From Ursus arctos (Eukaryota > Chordata > Mammalia > Carnivora > Ursidae): a DNA stretch of 64,000 bases. A model generated the notes under the pieces. That model made no database searches, had not been told where the DNA came from, and worked only from the letters and a program-made list of their open reading frames with translations. The position numbers were made by a program, and so were the translations under genes. Shown one piece after another: positions 32,281-44,234 of the stretch; position 1 is the stretch's first letter; each line of letters begins with the position of its first letter. The stretch is taken from the NCBI RefSeq assembly GCF_023065955.2, contig NW_026622897.1, positions 6,391,001-6,455,000 on the forward strand, read 5' to 3'.

Positions 32281-33833
32281 TTCATTTTATGAGAGAGGTG
32301 ACATAAATAGCAACATTACTTTGTTTTAATTTACTAATTTTTGTGCATTCATCAGCACATAGGCACAATTGACATTGGTGCAACTGTTAAATATTTTTTT
32401 TAGACACTAATTTTTACTTTGGAAAAATATTCTGAAAGTTTCTCATGCACTAGGATGAAATGGTTTCTGCTATTATGATAAACTCCTAAATAGGATTTAA
32501 AAATCATCCTGGAGAGAAGAGGACTGTGTACAATAATAAATTGCTACCCTATTATCCTGCTTTCTTAATACCATCTAATCCTTGTTGTTTTGTCTAGGTC
32601 ATTAAGAAACTGTATCTGAAGGGCTCAAAGGAAGGCAATGTTGTGGGAAAAATTAGAGTTCAAAATTCAGATACTGAGATTCTTTTTACTCACAAACTTG
32701 AGGCATATATGTGATTTAGTTTCCCATGTTGGATATATTTGAATATATACCAGCCACCTTTGAGTTTTCTTTAAAAAGGGACGTGTCACAAAATAATAGC
32801 TCCATGAGCCAGCAACCTTAAAATGGTGCCAACTGTATCAAATCTAGTTTCATGACTATGTACTATTTATTGGCTCTGCACTAGCAGATTGAGTAAAATG
32901 AAGGAAACAATTTAAGCACCTTTTCTGCCTTTTAATGGTATGTTGAGAAGCGTTCCCAATTCTCCTAAATGCCCCCAATCATCATGCCTGAATAGTGTTT
33001 CAGGTCTGCAATTTGAACCATTTTCCGAGCTGTTTCCGATCAATGTATATTGTTTTCACACCAACTAATTCTAAAGAGTTCTCAGTAATTTTCATCTTTA
33101 GCAAAAAGCCCTGTAGGTGGGAAAAATGAAGGCTTCCAGGAGTGAAACACAGGTAAAGAGAGAGCTGTGAAAGGGAAAAGAAAGCGGGGTCAGTGAGGCT
33201 CCTGAAACAGAGACTGGGAATGGGGGGGGGGGTGTCCTCTGGGAAGAACACTGGGGTGGTTTCTCTAATTGCTAGCCCCATCCCCGTCTCTTTAAAGGGC
33301 CTGTGACCCCAAGGAAGAGAGAAAACAGCCTCTCTTTTTCTCCCAAACCATGTGGAAGCTAAAAAGATTCTTTGGAAAAAAAAATTGTCATGGTTTGAAG
33401 CATACTTTTTTCACTTTATAGTATTCTAACCAAAAAGAAGAAGGAGGAGGAGATAATGATGATACTGGATCTTTTTCCAACATGCCAATAAAGTAAATAT
33501 CCTGTGTCATTTTTGATACTCATTGGAAACAGAAGGTAGTGACAGAAGATAAGGGAGAGGATGAGAGAGGTGCGGGAGGGGAAGTAGAGTCAGGGAAGGA
33601 GGAGAGAGAGACTGGCCAAAGGGATGATCACAGTTGAAATCCCTCCTACTTTGCCTGATGGATTGTTTTCAGAAGCTATTCTATCCCACACATTACATAA
33701 GCCTCCTAAAGGCCACCCCACTATGATACCAGCTGTGACACAGCCTTGGGCCAGTTCAGGAGCTGGCTACTTTCACTTTAGTGTGCTGCCAAGAAAATCA
33801 AGGTGACCGACGCTATGGGCGTCCTTTGTAGAG
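32281..33833. other. Unassigned sequence
   Basis: No gene or named repeat recognised. A G run of 11 lies at 33222-33232, an AAGAAGGAGGAGGAG patch at 33437-33452 and a purine-rich tract at 33540-33615. Confidence 0.35.
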
Positions 33834-33849
33834 TAAAGGCTTATTTTTA

Positions 33850-34051
33850 GGGGCGCCTGGGTGGCTCAGTCGTTAAGCGTCTGCCTTCAGCTCAGGGCGT
33901 GATCCCAGCATTCTGGGATCGAGCCCCACATCAGGGTCCTCTGCTGGGAGCCTGCTTCTTCCTCTCCCACTCCTCCTGCTTGTGTTCCCTCTCTCACTGG
34001 CTGTCTCTCTCTCTGTCAAATAAATAAATAAAATCTTTTAAAAAAATAAAA
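33850..34051 (+). mobile_element. Can-SINE, bear/pinniped-type
   Basis: Head ggggcgcctgggtggctcag, tcgttaagcgtctgcc, agcattctgggatcgagccc, actcctcctgcttgtgttcc, ctggctgtctctctctc and (TAAA)n tail. Perfect 16-base target-site duplication taaaggcttattttta (33834-33849 and 34052-34067). Confidence 0.98.
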
Positions 34052-34067
34052 TAAAGGCTTATTTTTA

Positions 34068-35234
34068 AAAGCCAATCAAAGAGTCAATGATTATTTTCTA
34101 CTTGCAAATAAGGTATATGCATATGGGCACATTCAGAAGCAGAACCGGTGGTACTGAGAAGGAAAGTCATCTCTTGTGTCTATCAGAGAGAACTCATGAT
34201 GGCCAGACACAGTCATGGACAGACATTCAGGTGTTGGGATTTCTGGAGGAGAATGAGAGAGGGAGTAATGGGCAGCCATGGAAACACTCCTTACCCAACA
34301 AATCTAGGGCTTGAAGGACTCGTGTTAAGTCTGGAAACTCCAAATTAAGGTTGAGGAAACTAGTCTGAATCAGAAATTTCTCCAATGTCCACGGTCAATG
34401 TTTATTGTCTGGCATGAATAGCAAAAACCCTAGTTTCTCTATCAGGCCATTAAAAAAAAAAAAAAATCACCCTCCGTTTCTTCTTAAAGAGTCAGCAGAT
34501 CTGGACCCCAATGTGTTTAGCTCCCCAAGTCTTTCATGCCTGTCAGTGTTAAGGACACGTGACTGCTCTGTCCCCATCGCCAAGTCTTCCTGGGGCATCT
34601 CTAGCCTGCGCACTCCACACACACAGACACACAAATACCCAATTTGGTCCATTCTTTTCTGTGCAATATTTTGACTCTTTGTATATTGGCATTTAGATGA
34701 AGAGGGGAGGGTGTTTGGTGCTAACAAAAGAAATTACCATAGCAAATGCCACAACGTTTTCTAGAAATTGAAATCTAGAGCACTCAAAATACCTCATCTG
34801 TAGTCTTTCAAGTAATAACAGCCACACGGATTCCTTTTTACCATGTAAATGTCTAGAATTCCTATCTCTTTCATGTTAGGAAATGAAATGATTATTTCTT
34901 CCTGTCTCCATCCTTTAAATCTGCAATCCCATAACCATCACTTTATCGATTACTCACTGTATCAAATCAGCCATCCCTATTTTGTTGTGTCCACTTTATG
35001 TACTTGCTCCTGGCCCAATTTATTACCTGCCCCCTTCAGAACAAAGGACAAGCAATGTAGCTCCTTTCCCTCAGATTCAGGAATTCTTCCAGCTTGTTCC
35101 CCCTTGCCTGCCTAGGGGATTTCATTCATTGATTTTCTGACTAGTGACTGTATCTCACAGGTGCAGGAGGTACCAAAACCAAAAAATAAATATGCTCCCT
35201 GTCCTCAGAGAGCTTTTAGTTCAAAGAAGACAGA
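34068..35234. other. Unassigned sequence
   Basis: No gene or named repeat recognised. An A run lies at 34451-34465 and a CACA-rich patch at 34614-34632. Confidence 0.35.
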
Positions 35235-35395
35235 TCCTTGCTACCGTGGTCCTAGAGCTAGAGTATCAGTATCACCTGTGGCCGTGTGAGAAATGCAGAA
35301 TCTCACATGCATTTCAGACTTACTGAATCAGAATCTTCATTTTAATGAGATTCGTAGGTAATTCAAATACACATTAAAGTTTTGGGAGCTCTGAA
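35235..35395 (+). mobile_element. Short hAT element (MER5/MER20 group)
   Basis: taccgtggtcctagagctag, agtatcagtatcacctgtgg, gagaaatgcagaatctcaca, cagacttactgaatcagaat and acacattaaagttttggga match the order of the element at 24625-24780. Confidence 0.7.
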
Positions 35396-35439
35396 ATCAG
35401 CATCAGATAAGGAAGTATAATGCAGGGTTGTCTTTACCG

Positions 35440-36660
35440 TTATCTGGAAAATAAAAGATATTTGTTCTAGAAGCACTCAGGTGGGCACTTAACTCCGATT
35501 TGATGAGTCAAGGAGGACTCCTGAAGCTGAAATCTGAAGGATATGTTTGTGTGCATATGTTATGGGGTAGGGGTAGTTAGGGAATATGGAGTCAGCATAT
35601 GTCAGGTGGTGCTACAGTAACAAACAACCCAAAATCTTAGTGGCTTGAAAATATCAACGATTTCTGTGCCTCTCATTGTACTTATTTATTGTGGATCAAA
35701 CTCAAAAACCCAACTGAAGGGAGACTCCAATTCTGCTTCCGTGCTCTCTGAGACAGAAGCAAAGGGAATACAATGACTTATATACTGACTCCTCCGTCAT
35801 CAGCCCAGGAGTGGTGCAAGATACTTCTGTGCAAATTCCATTAGCCAAATTGATTGACATGGCCACACCTAATTATAAGGGGACAGGGAAATGTAACCCT
35901 GCCGTGCTTGGATAGAGAACGAACTAGAATACTGGTAAACAATCCTTATGACTGCTATGATGGAAATAGCCATTGGGAAAGTATTTCAGGGAAAGGAAAT
36001 AGCATGTTCAAAGTCCCAGAGACAACAGATAGCAAAAGTGTTCTAGGCTCTAACTAAGTTTTGAAGTTCCGAATCAGGTTTAAGAGGAGGATTTGTAAAA
36101 GATAAAGCTTGAGAACTAAGACAGGAGAAGATTATTTACGGCTTCATAAGCTCTATTAAGTAACTTGGAATTTTATCTTAAAAGGTATGAGGAGCCCCTG
36201 AAAAAGTTTAAAAGTTCACAGCAATGCAATCAGATCAGCATTTGAGAAGATCACTCTGGAGGAAAACAGGAATAAATTCATTCATTTACCAAATATAATA
36301 CCATGAGTCAGGCACTGTGCTAGGTTGATGAAGAGATGAAAACAGTTCAGATCCCTTACTTTGGAGCTTGAAATACGGTGGTTGCAGAGAGAACATTTAG
36401 GAGTATCCAGGCAAGCAGTGAAAATGCCCTGGACTAAGGAAGATATTGGAGATGGGGGTGGAGAGAAGTGGGCATATCTGAGAAAAAGCTATTGGGTGTG
36501 GGTGGTGAAGGAGGGGGAGAATTCCATAAAAAGATTCTTCCTATGATTTAGGCTACGGGGTGGATGGTGAAGTCATTTACTGAGATGGGGAACACTGTTG
36601 AAGGAGAAGATGTGGGCAGGAAAGGAGTTGGATGAGTTCCATTTGGGCCCAGTGTATGAG
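35440..36660 (-). mobile_element. L2 pieces, antisense, split by an LTR
   Basis: 35440-35590 ends with caaggaggactcctgaagct. After the LTR at 35591-35955 the L2 resumes: aaagtatttcagggaaagga, aatagcatgttcaaagtccc, tacggcttcataagctct and agaagatcactctggagg. A further piece (36270-36660) holds cattcatttaccaaatataa, ggcactgtgctagg and tcatttactgagatgggg. The order fits antisense L2. The last piece may be a second copy. Confidence 0.65.
35591..35955 (-). mobile_element. MaLR LTR, MLT1-like, inside L2
   Basis: On plus: ggtgctacagtaacaaacaa, cccaaaatcttagtggcttg, tttattgtggatcaaac, ggccacacctaattataagg and gaaatgtaaccctgccg. Its reverse complement ends aagccactaagattttgggt and ttgtttgttactgtagca, the MLT1 3' end. 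Confidence 0.65.
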
Positions 36661-36966
36661 TTTATAACTTGGTTCCTGTTTTTGTTTTTATCAGTTGAAT
36701 TTGATAATTTTATTTAAGTACTTGGTACCTAATTTTTTAGCTGAACTCTTGGATTTGGTGACTGGACATTTGAAATATTCTCTGGCTTGGACCCTGCCTG
36801 GCACTCTCCAGACTCTGCCTTGGTATCCCATCCTCACCTTCCCCCACAAGTTTCTGAATATCAAAGGGAAGATAGAGAAATGTGTAAGACACTGGTCTCA
36901 CCTCACCCAGGGATGAGGAAGGAGCTCACCCAGATAACTCTGGTAGTGTTCATTCAGTTCAAAGGC
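36661..36966. other. Unassigned sequence
   Basis: No gene or repeat recognised. Confidence 0.35.
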
Positions 36967-37306
36967 TGTTATGGACTAAATGTGTACCCTCAAAATTCAT
37001 ATGTTGAAATCCTAACCCCCGATGTGATATTCTTGGGAACTGGGGCCTTTGGGAAGTAATTAGGTCATGAGGGTGGAGCCCTCAGGAACGGGATTAATGC
37101 CCTTATAGAAGAGTCTCTGGCCCTTCTGCTATGTGAGGACACAGTAAGAAGAGGGCTGTTAACCAAGAAGCAGCTCTCAACAGACACTGAATCTGCTGGT
37201 ACCTTGATCCTGGGCTTTTCATTCTCCACAACTGTGAGAAATAAATTTCTGTTGTTTATAAGCCACCCACCTATAGTATTTTTTTATGGCACCCCAAACT
37301 AAAACA
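36967..37306 (+). mobile_element. MaLR LTR (MST/MLT1A-like), complete
   Basis: Starts tgttatggactaaatgtgta, then aaaattcatatgttgaaatc, ctggggcctttgggaagtaa, ttaggtcatgagggtggagc, gacactgaatctgctggtac, gaaataaatttctgttgttt (poly(A) signal) and ends with the TG..CA LTR termini (aaactaaaaca). Five-base flanks aaggc and gaggc fit a retroviral target duplication with one change. Confidence 0.88.
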
Positions 37307-37559
37307 GAGGCCTTTATACCATCTGTCTTTTTCATGGATGTTGATATTCCATTATATAACATTCAAAGCTAAGAGCCACATCAATGTTTTAATGGCTTTG
37401 GACATCCAGGTGTAGGGGAGGATGTGGAGCAATGTGCGGTTTTCTTCAGTGCCCCTGGGTGTTTATATCACATGTCGATCCTCTGACATGGTTAATCCTG
37501 TCCTGGGCCCACACCCTAGAGAAACGTATGCTCCTCTGCCCAGGACTCATGGGCAGGAA
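37307..37559. other. Unassigned sequence
   Basis: Nothing recognised between the MaLR LTR and the L1M 3' region. Confidence 0.35.
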
Positions 37560-38015
37560 TATACATATTGCAGAAAGGTAATAATTAAGGTTAGAAAAAT
37601 CCAAATACCCAGAAAAGGTGAAATGTATGAATACATTTTGTATATCCACAAAACATTATACCTATAGTAATGAACATTACCAAATCACAGCTGGGGTCAA
37701 CATTATAGAGAATTCTCACAAACATAACAATAAGTAAGAGAAGCAAGACAAGAAATAATACACAATATGCTTCTATTTAAGTAAGGTTTAAAAACAGGTA
37801 AAGCTGCCATATTATTTAGGGATGCATACATAGGTGGTAAACCATAAAGAAAAAGAGGAATATAATTTTCAAAAGTGTCAGGATAGCCCTTACCTTTGGA
37901 GGAAAATTTGGAATCAGGACAAGGGAGGGGGACACAGGAGTGAGAGCTTCTGGACCTGCCAGTGCTGTTTCTTGAAGTTTAGCGAAGTATCCTTTAGGGA
38001 AGAGGAATTCACCTA
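37560..38015 (+). mobile_element. L1M 3' region
   Basis: atccaaatacccagaaaagg, tcacaaacataacaataag, aatatgcttctatttaagt, gtttaaaaacaggtaaagc, tgtcaggatagcccttacc and gtgctgtttcttgaagttt follow the sense order of an old L1 3' end. Confidence 0.65.
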
Positions 38016-38689
38016 ATTCTGTTTTAAAATTTTTATTGTGAATTCAAAGGTTAAATCTTGTCTTCATGTGGGTCCTGGAATCTCTATATTCACCAAAAAA
38101 AGAGATTCGTAGCTGTAGATTGAGCTGGAGAAAAGTGGACAAAGGAATTGGCCTGTATTGGATTATAGAAACTGGTGAGAAGACATTCGTGCAGAGGTTT
38201 CTCTTGACTAGCTTTGTTCTGGGGATAGACATAGTGCTTTCCCCCTGGAATCCAAGATCATCTCTCTTTTCTCCCCCCCATATTCTGCCTAAATGGGGCC
38301 TCTAACTTCATTCTTTTCTTTTAATTTGGTTCTCAGTCACAGTGGCTTTGGGGTGCCTTCCATCCATCAGAGGGCAGAATATGCCCCCAGAGTCACCTTT
38401 GCACTATATATACATGTAGAGTGATAGTTTCCTAAAGGTCTTTGTCTGGCTTGGGATTGCATACATTTCTTCTTTGTAAGTTCTTATTACAATCCTTTTG
38501 TTTTCTTATTAACATAACACATGAGATCTATATGTACTAACTTATGAAGGCCACTAAGACATAACATTGAATTTTTAGAAAAGCAAGTTATAGATATGTA
38601 CAGAATAATTCCATTTCTTAAATGATTCATTTCTGTATGAGTATACATGTGTGCCAATGCATACAAAAGATGCCTAGGAAGCTATAAAC
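38016..38689. other. Unassigned sequence
   Basis: No gene or repeat recognised. Confidence 0.35.
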
Positions 38690-38918
38690 CGGTGTTCTCA
38701 GCTGGGGCGGGGGTGATTTTGATCCCCAGAGGACATTTGGCAATGTGCAGAGACATTTTTGGTTGTCATAACCAAGAGGTGGGTGCATGCTACTGGAATC
38801 TAGTGACTAGAGACCCAGGAGGCTACAAAATATCCCACAGTACACAGAATGGCACACCCTCACTCCCGGAAAGTTTTCCTGCTCAAAATGTCCACAGTGC
38901 TGCAATTGAGAAACCCTG
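38690..38918 (+). mobile_element. MER5A-like hAT element
   Basis: cggtgttctcagctggg, tgattttgatccccagagga, catttggcaatgtgcagaga, catttttggttgtcataacc, tgctactggaatctagtgac and the terminal ttgagaaaccctg. Both ends are recognisable as terminal inverted repeats of the CAGTGGTTCTCAA type. Confidence 0.88.
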
Positions 38919-38994
38919 CCATTGATGAAAATGAGTAACAATGTCAGTCTCTGGGGAGGGGGTTGAAATGGTAAGATATTTAAGGAGCATTTTA

Positions 38995-39407
38995 GCTTTT
39001 TCTGAGTTTGGGTTTTGAGTAAGACACTTTTTTTATACTCTATAAAATATTAATAAACATAATAAAGCATGAAAGTAATATGTATCTATTATAAAAATTA
39101 GAAAATACAGAAGATTAAAAAGGAAATTAAAACTATGCAAAATTTACCATCTAGGGATATCTGGCATTATTTCTTTATAAGTATTTTTTCTATGTGCATA
39201 TCTGGCACGTATAGAATGATATTTTTAAATGACGTTCACACTCAGGGCACCTGGGTGGCTCAGTCGGTTAAGCATCTGCCTTCGGCTCAGGTCATGATCA
39301 TGGGGTCCTGGGATGGAGCCCCACATCGGGCTCCCTTCTCAGCAGGAAGTCTGCTTCTCCATCTTCTCTCAACCAACCAACTAACCAACCAACCAAACAA
39401 ACAAACA

Positions 39408-39447
<40 letters not shown>

Positions 39448-39640
39448 AATCTTCAAAAAAATGATGTTCTCACTCTACATTAAATTTGATGTATTTTCCC
39501 ATCTATATTGTATTCTGAACATCTTCCCATGTCAATAAATATTCTTTAAAGACAGAATTTTAAATGGCTGTGAAACACTCACTCTGCGTGGATGTAGCAG
39601 AACCACATTTCTATTCAGAAATATTTCTAATAAGGCAGCA
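38995..39640 (-). mobile_element. Old L1M/HAL1-type LINE fragment with SINE
   Basis: On plus: tgtatctattataaaaatta, gaaaatacagaagatta, gaacatcttcccatgtcaat, aaatattctttaaagacag and ttttaaatggctgtgaaac. Same family and strand as 25785-26300. The SINE at 39244-39458 interrupts it. Confidence 0.65.
39244..39458 (+). mobile_element. Can-SINE with long tetranucleotide tail
   Basis: Head agggcacctgggtggctcag, cggttaagcatctgcc, ctcagcaggaagtctgc. The tail is (AACC)n(AAAC)n then about ten TAAA units (39406-39450) before ATCTTC. Target-site duplication aaatgacgttcacactc (39227-39243) and aaatgatgttctcactc (39459-39475), 15 of 17 identical. Confidence 0.97.
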
Positions 39641-40514
39641 TTTGTATGTTTAGAATATATTCAAGTGGAGGCAAATTTCTGAAGCAAAGAAGTTTATGGG
39701 AGAATAAGCCGTCATACAAAATGCCAACTTCAGATTTCAGTCAGATGATGACCTCATTCCATTTTCAACACTGGGCGAAACTATCAGAAATTAATAGATC
39801 GCACACATATTTGGAAATGGAAATTTGAGAGCTGGATGCCAACTTAGAAAAGATATTACTTAGTAATGTTGCTACAGCAAGAAGCCTACTAAAATACAAG
39901 TAATTGCCACTTGTGGTTTAATTATTCCATTTTCTCAAGAACATAGTTTGGAGCTCAAGTGTGCATATTGGGTAGCGATTAACCTTCAGTGGTAATGTGG
40001 AGGACACCAAATAGCTTATTTAAGCATCTCCCTTCTCAAAATGCCACTAAAATGAATTAAATTCCAATTTCTATTCGTGGATTAGAGCAAATTGCTCATT
40101 ACGACCGGGCGGATGGAGACCTTGTGACAAGTGGGAGGACACTGGGGGAGGAAATGACTGCCGGCAAGAGGTTTGTGCCCATGGAAAGAGAGGAAGGTGG
40201 AAGAGCAGAGACCCCGGGAGCCCGCAGGCTCTCTGCCTTCCCCAAGCCCAGATACCCCACACCTCGACAAGCCTGTCACTTCAGCACTGGCTGCCTTGAA
40301 AATGCTTCGAGATCACCACCGCCAGGTTCTCGTTTGCCCTACCTCTGCCCCGCGCACTTGACCTTGCATGCTTCAGATTAGTGGGAGGATGCAGTGGAAC
40401 AATTGGAATTAGTTTTCTAAAGTGCCATCTATTCAGCAAATATTTCTGTCCCCTCTGGCAACGAGTTGATGAGGCCATGATTCTGAGGTGAGACAACCTG
40501 GTGAAAACAGCCAT
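39641..40514. other. Repeat-poor stretch with candidate conserved element
   Basis: No repeat recognised. 39840-40110 is complex, AT-rich and dense in homeobox-like and E-box-like motifs. 40120-40260 is GC-richer but not a CpG island. Confidence 0.4.
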
Positions 40515-40710
40515 GTTTCTCTGGCGCTGAGGGTGGAGACTGTAGAATCCGAATCCTCACTGGTCATGTGTGCAGGTCTGGGCTAGTCACCCGGCCTCTC
40601 TACACCTCATTTTCCTCTGTCTGCCCCACCGTGAAAGCACTAAGACCCATTTCTTTTCATTGCTTGAGGATTACCAGAGATAACACAGAAAGCAGTGTGC
40701 CAGGCGTAAG
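40515..40710 (+). mobile_element. MIR
   Basis: gactgtagaatccgaatcct, gtctgggctagtcacccg, ctacacctcattttcctctg and gaggattaccagagataaca follow sense MIR order. Confidence 0.7.
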
Positions 40711-41034
40711 GAACAGGCTCAGTCAGCCAGTGGTACAGCTCTCTTGTCACCCCCCTCAACTGCTGGAGTAAGTGCAGGAGAGTGTAAAGAGAAGAATGAG
40801 AGCATTGGGGAAGCTGTCCCAGAGAACACTCGTCAGTCATGGTCTCCAAGCCGCCCTCTCTAACTGCTCAGATGCATGTAGCTCTTGGTGGACCTGTTTC
40901 CTCTGTGGCTTTGCTTTTGGCATACCGGCTAGGCCGATTTATCCTCTCCTTCTGGTTTAGGAAGGTTGGGGAAAGAAAGAAGAGCTTTCTGACACAGTGC
41001 TTTCCAGAAAATTGTCATTTACACACCCAAACAT
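40711..41034. other. Unassigned sequence
   Basis: No gene or repeat recognised. Confidence 0.35.
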
Positions 41035-41165
41035 TCACTCATTCATTCATATATTCATATTCAATTGCTCAAAAATATTTATTGGGTACCTTCTCTCTGG
41101 GCTACACATGAGATAAAGAGGTGAATAAAATGCACACTGTACTTTGAAAAAGCTCAGGGTTTATT
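41035..41165 (-). mobile_element. L2 3'-end fragment
   Basis: cactcattcattcatatatt, aaaatatttattgggtacct and gaggtgaataaaatgcaca are the antisense L2 end. Confidence 0.6.
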
Positions 41166-42754
41166 GAAATAAGGAGATGTTTGAATGGCCTCAAATGATG
41201 AACCCTGTTAGCAAGCAAAACAAAACAGAACAAAAAAAATTCACTGGCCCCTTTCTCTATATAGCCTTTTCCTGCTTCCTTAAAAAAAAAAAAAAAAATC
41301 TGCCTCTTTTCACAACTGCTGGTGAAGAGGCAGGACACCAATATTCAACATACAAAAGCTGTGGCTTACATTCCAATTGTTGAACAACTAGCAGAAGATT
41401 TTTTTGGAAATCTTAAATCAAGTAACTCTTTTACTAGCCTGGTCTCTCAGAATGCATTGGCATTCATCGCTGTAGGGCCCTCCCTTCTTTATGTTGAAAG
41501 GAAAATATGTCAACATGAAGAAAAAATTTGTGCAGTTTGAGTCGTATCCAGTTCTAGGACTTAACTGCAGTATTAGGAAGTATTGTTTTCTGGACAAACT
41601 CTCTGTAAGGTTATTACGATGAATTTCCTAATTCTTTGAAATGTTTGACTGTATTTTTGGTTGTGGAACATATTGTGTCTTAAGGCTGCGGTTTTTTTCC
41701 AGTTGTTCTGACTTAAGATGACTCCTTTTTGGTTTTTGTAGCAGAAGCTATGACTTGGAAACTTGGTAGAAATGGTAGCTGTCAGAAAGGCATATAGAAA
41801 AATATCACGAACAAGTCTGCTCCACTGGAATTCTTAGACCGTGGAGTAGCTCCCTGAATCGTGTCATGACTCAGACCAAATCAGACATGAAATATGCATT
41901 ACAGAAAGGTGTTTGGCAAAGGCACCAACATGCAGGCCTGAGAAAGACACAAGTTCTCTGCAAACAACTTGGTCCTGGGGTTAAGTAGAAAACTCTCTGA
42001 AGGAACAGTAAATGCAGTGTGCACTGAAGATCTGGGGATCTGCTCTGGCTTTGCCTCCCTCCCCAGCTTCCAAGAAGATTGTCCAGTGATTGTCTATGCA
42101 AAGTACCCACTAGATGCAGCCCTGTTAGTCAAGTCAATTTGGCCTTCCTAATGACTGAATTGCCTGACAGGTATGATGATTTCCTTGGTCTTTGTCCTCA
42201 CCTCTCTCAGATCAACATATTAGGAGCTCTTCAGCCTCCACAGGCCCAGCTTTTCTTCAGGCTCTAGAACCAATTATTTTGCTGGGTTTTAGGAAACCCA
42301 AGGATTCCTACGGTCTACATCTTCCACCTTGTTCTAGCTCCACTCTGACCTCGTACGTCAGGCCTAATTGATGTGTTCTCACCTGTTCTTGATGCCCAAT
42401 CATTTGTATTATATACTGATTCCAGTAATTGGGTCTCTACCTTGTATCTTGATCCATATACAGTCCTTTGGGACTGGACTTCTCCCTTGCATTGGAAAAC
42501 TTTCCTAAAGACAAGACTCAGGGTTCTGAATGCTGATTTCCATACTGAGGTACTTGAAACTCAAAGCCAGATCTCTGTATGCAGACTTTGCTAATCTCAG
42601 GGACACCCACCTGCAGCCCTTAGCTGGTATTACTTAGATATCTACCTAATGTATACTATGTGCTGGGCCATAGCTCTCTGCTCAGTCTTTATGACTCACC
42701 TGTCCATCCCCCCCAACCTTAATTCCCTAATACTGGTACCACCTCACATGATCT
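41166..42754. other. Unassigned sequence
   Basis: No named repeat or gene recognised. An A run lies at 41281-41298. Short open frames (for example 42373-42594) have no known domain. Confidence 0.35.
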
Positions 42755-43270
42755 GAAATTTGTTCATTTGAAAAAATATTTATTGAGTGCCTGTGGTGGG
42801 TGCTTTGGACACAATGGTGTACAAGACTGAGGACGACATCTCAGTGCTTTTCATCAAGTGGAGTATGCAGACAAGGAGATGAGCAAGGTATGATGTGAAA
42901 TGCTGTGGTAGGGGGAATGTTGGGTGCTCTGGAAGCATTTGGGTGGGGAAGCAGACATGAAGTTTGGAGATAAGAGGAAATGTTCTGGAGGTAGAGACAT
43001 TTAAACCAACACTGGAAAGTTAAGTCAGACAATGGAAGAAAGGTGAGAGAAAGAGTAAGGAGACATTCTATGAGGCAGAGAATTAGATTAATTGAAGACC
43101 AGTGAATTAGAGAGAGATGACCTATCTAAGCAGTTGAACAAAAGCTTGAGAGAATGAGCAGTGAGAAAAGAGTCTGGTTAGGACCCAAATCACACTGGTA
43201 GCAAGCTTATTCTCTATCCTAACAGCAATGGGAAAGCCTTGAACACTTGTAGATAGGGAAGTGGCCTGCT
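42755..43270 (-). mobile_element. L2 3' region, antisense
   Basis: gttcatttgaaaaaatattt, attgagtgcctgtggtggg, acacaatggtgtacaagact, aaatgctgtggtaggggg, attctatgaggcagagaat and atgggaaagccttgaacac follow reverse L2 order for about 500 bases. Confidence 0.65.
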
Positions 43271-44167
43271 GTGTGGGGGTAGCGACCCCTCATCTTGCCC
43301 CCCCTCCGGATCTGGTACACTCTCTTTGCAACTGAAAGCAGGATTCTGACAGACAGTTGTATCAATTATCGTTGAAGGTTTTGTCAGGATGGGCCAGAAA
43401 AGCTTTATTCATGCCCTATAGATGTAGTCTCACCTCGATAGTTGATATGGATAGTTCTACTAAAAATGACTCTCTCCAGTTTGATGACCACAGGCAGCTT
43501 TGGGTGCTGACAGCTTCGCTGTGCTTTCTAGTGACTCTGAGGTGTATTCTGAAATATCAATCCACAAAAGGCATCTTATTGCGGGAAATGGAGCCAGATT
43601 GTTCTCCAGATGCCATCAGAGAGAAAACATTGAAGTCTAATTAAAACGCAGCCTAAGTTATATTTCACTGAGGCTTTATAAGTATTTCCAATAGCTAGAG
43701 AAAAAAAATACTCTTACTGATAATCTATGTCCACACTCTTCCAGCCAGCCTTATGTTTATTTTTAAATATTAAAAGAGAAAGCAAGTCAACTTACAAGAA
43801 TCCAGTCACATCTTCTATAAATATACAATATTCACTAATTAATTTTTTAATAAACATTTCTGAAAACCTGTTAATTCCTAGGTAGATTATAAAGCTGACA
43901 GGAGGATTTTTTTTCTCTTTCTGGAGAAAAAGCAAACAAAACATTAGAACCAACTTTCAGGAAGAAAGAGTTAATATAACATATCAATAAGATACCGCAG
44001 TCTGCAGGACCATAACTATAATCTGCTTTCTTTACTTTTCTATTCTTTACTTGGAGCTAGAGTGAGGGGGTAAGATAGAAACTGCTGCTTTCTGTAACAG
44101 AAGTGAGGAATGTGTTTTCTGCTCAAGGCCTTTGCTCTAACTTTAATTATTATCCTCCCTTCATCTA
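43271..44167. other. Unassigned sequence
   Basis: No repeat recognised. A 95-codon open frame (43357-43644) has no known domain. Around 43580-43720 the sequence looks unique. Confidence 0.35.

Positions 44168-44230
<63 letters not shown>
44168..44230. repeat. (CT)n(CA)n compound microsatellite
   Basis: About 17 CT units followed by 13 CA units, with minor interruptions near 44175 and 44226. Confidence 0.95.

Positions 44231-44234
<4 letters not shown>

Noticed and set aside
39361..39450. Regularly repeated short units that could suggest a CRISPR-like array
   Set aside because: They are uninterrupted AACC, AAAC and TAAA tetranucleotides in a SINE tail. There are no spacers, and the genome is mammalian.
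40120..40380. GC-richer block as a possible CpG island or promoter
   Set aside because: CpG dinucleotides are still sparse, and no TATA, initiator or downstream open frame supports a promoter.
44168..44230. (CT)n(CA)n tract as a splice polypyrimidine or regulatory tract
   Set aside because: It is an ordinary compound microsatellite. No AG/exon structure with an open frame follows.
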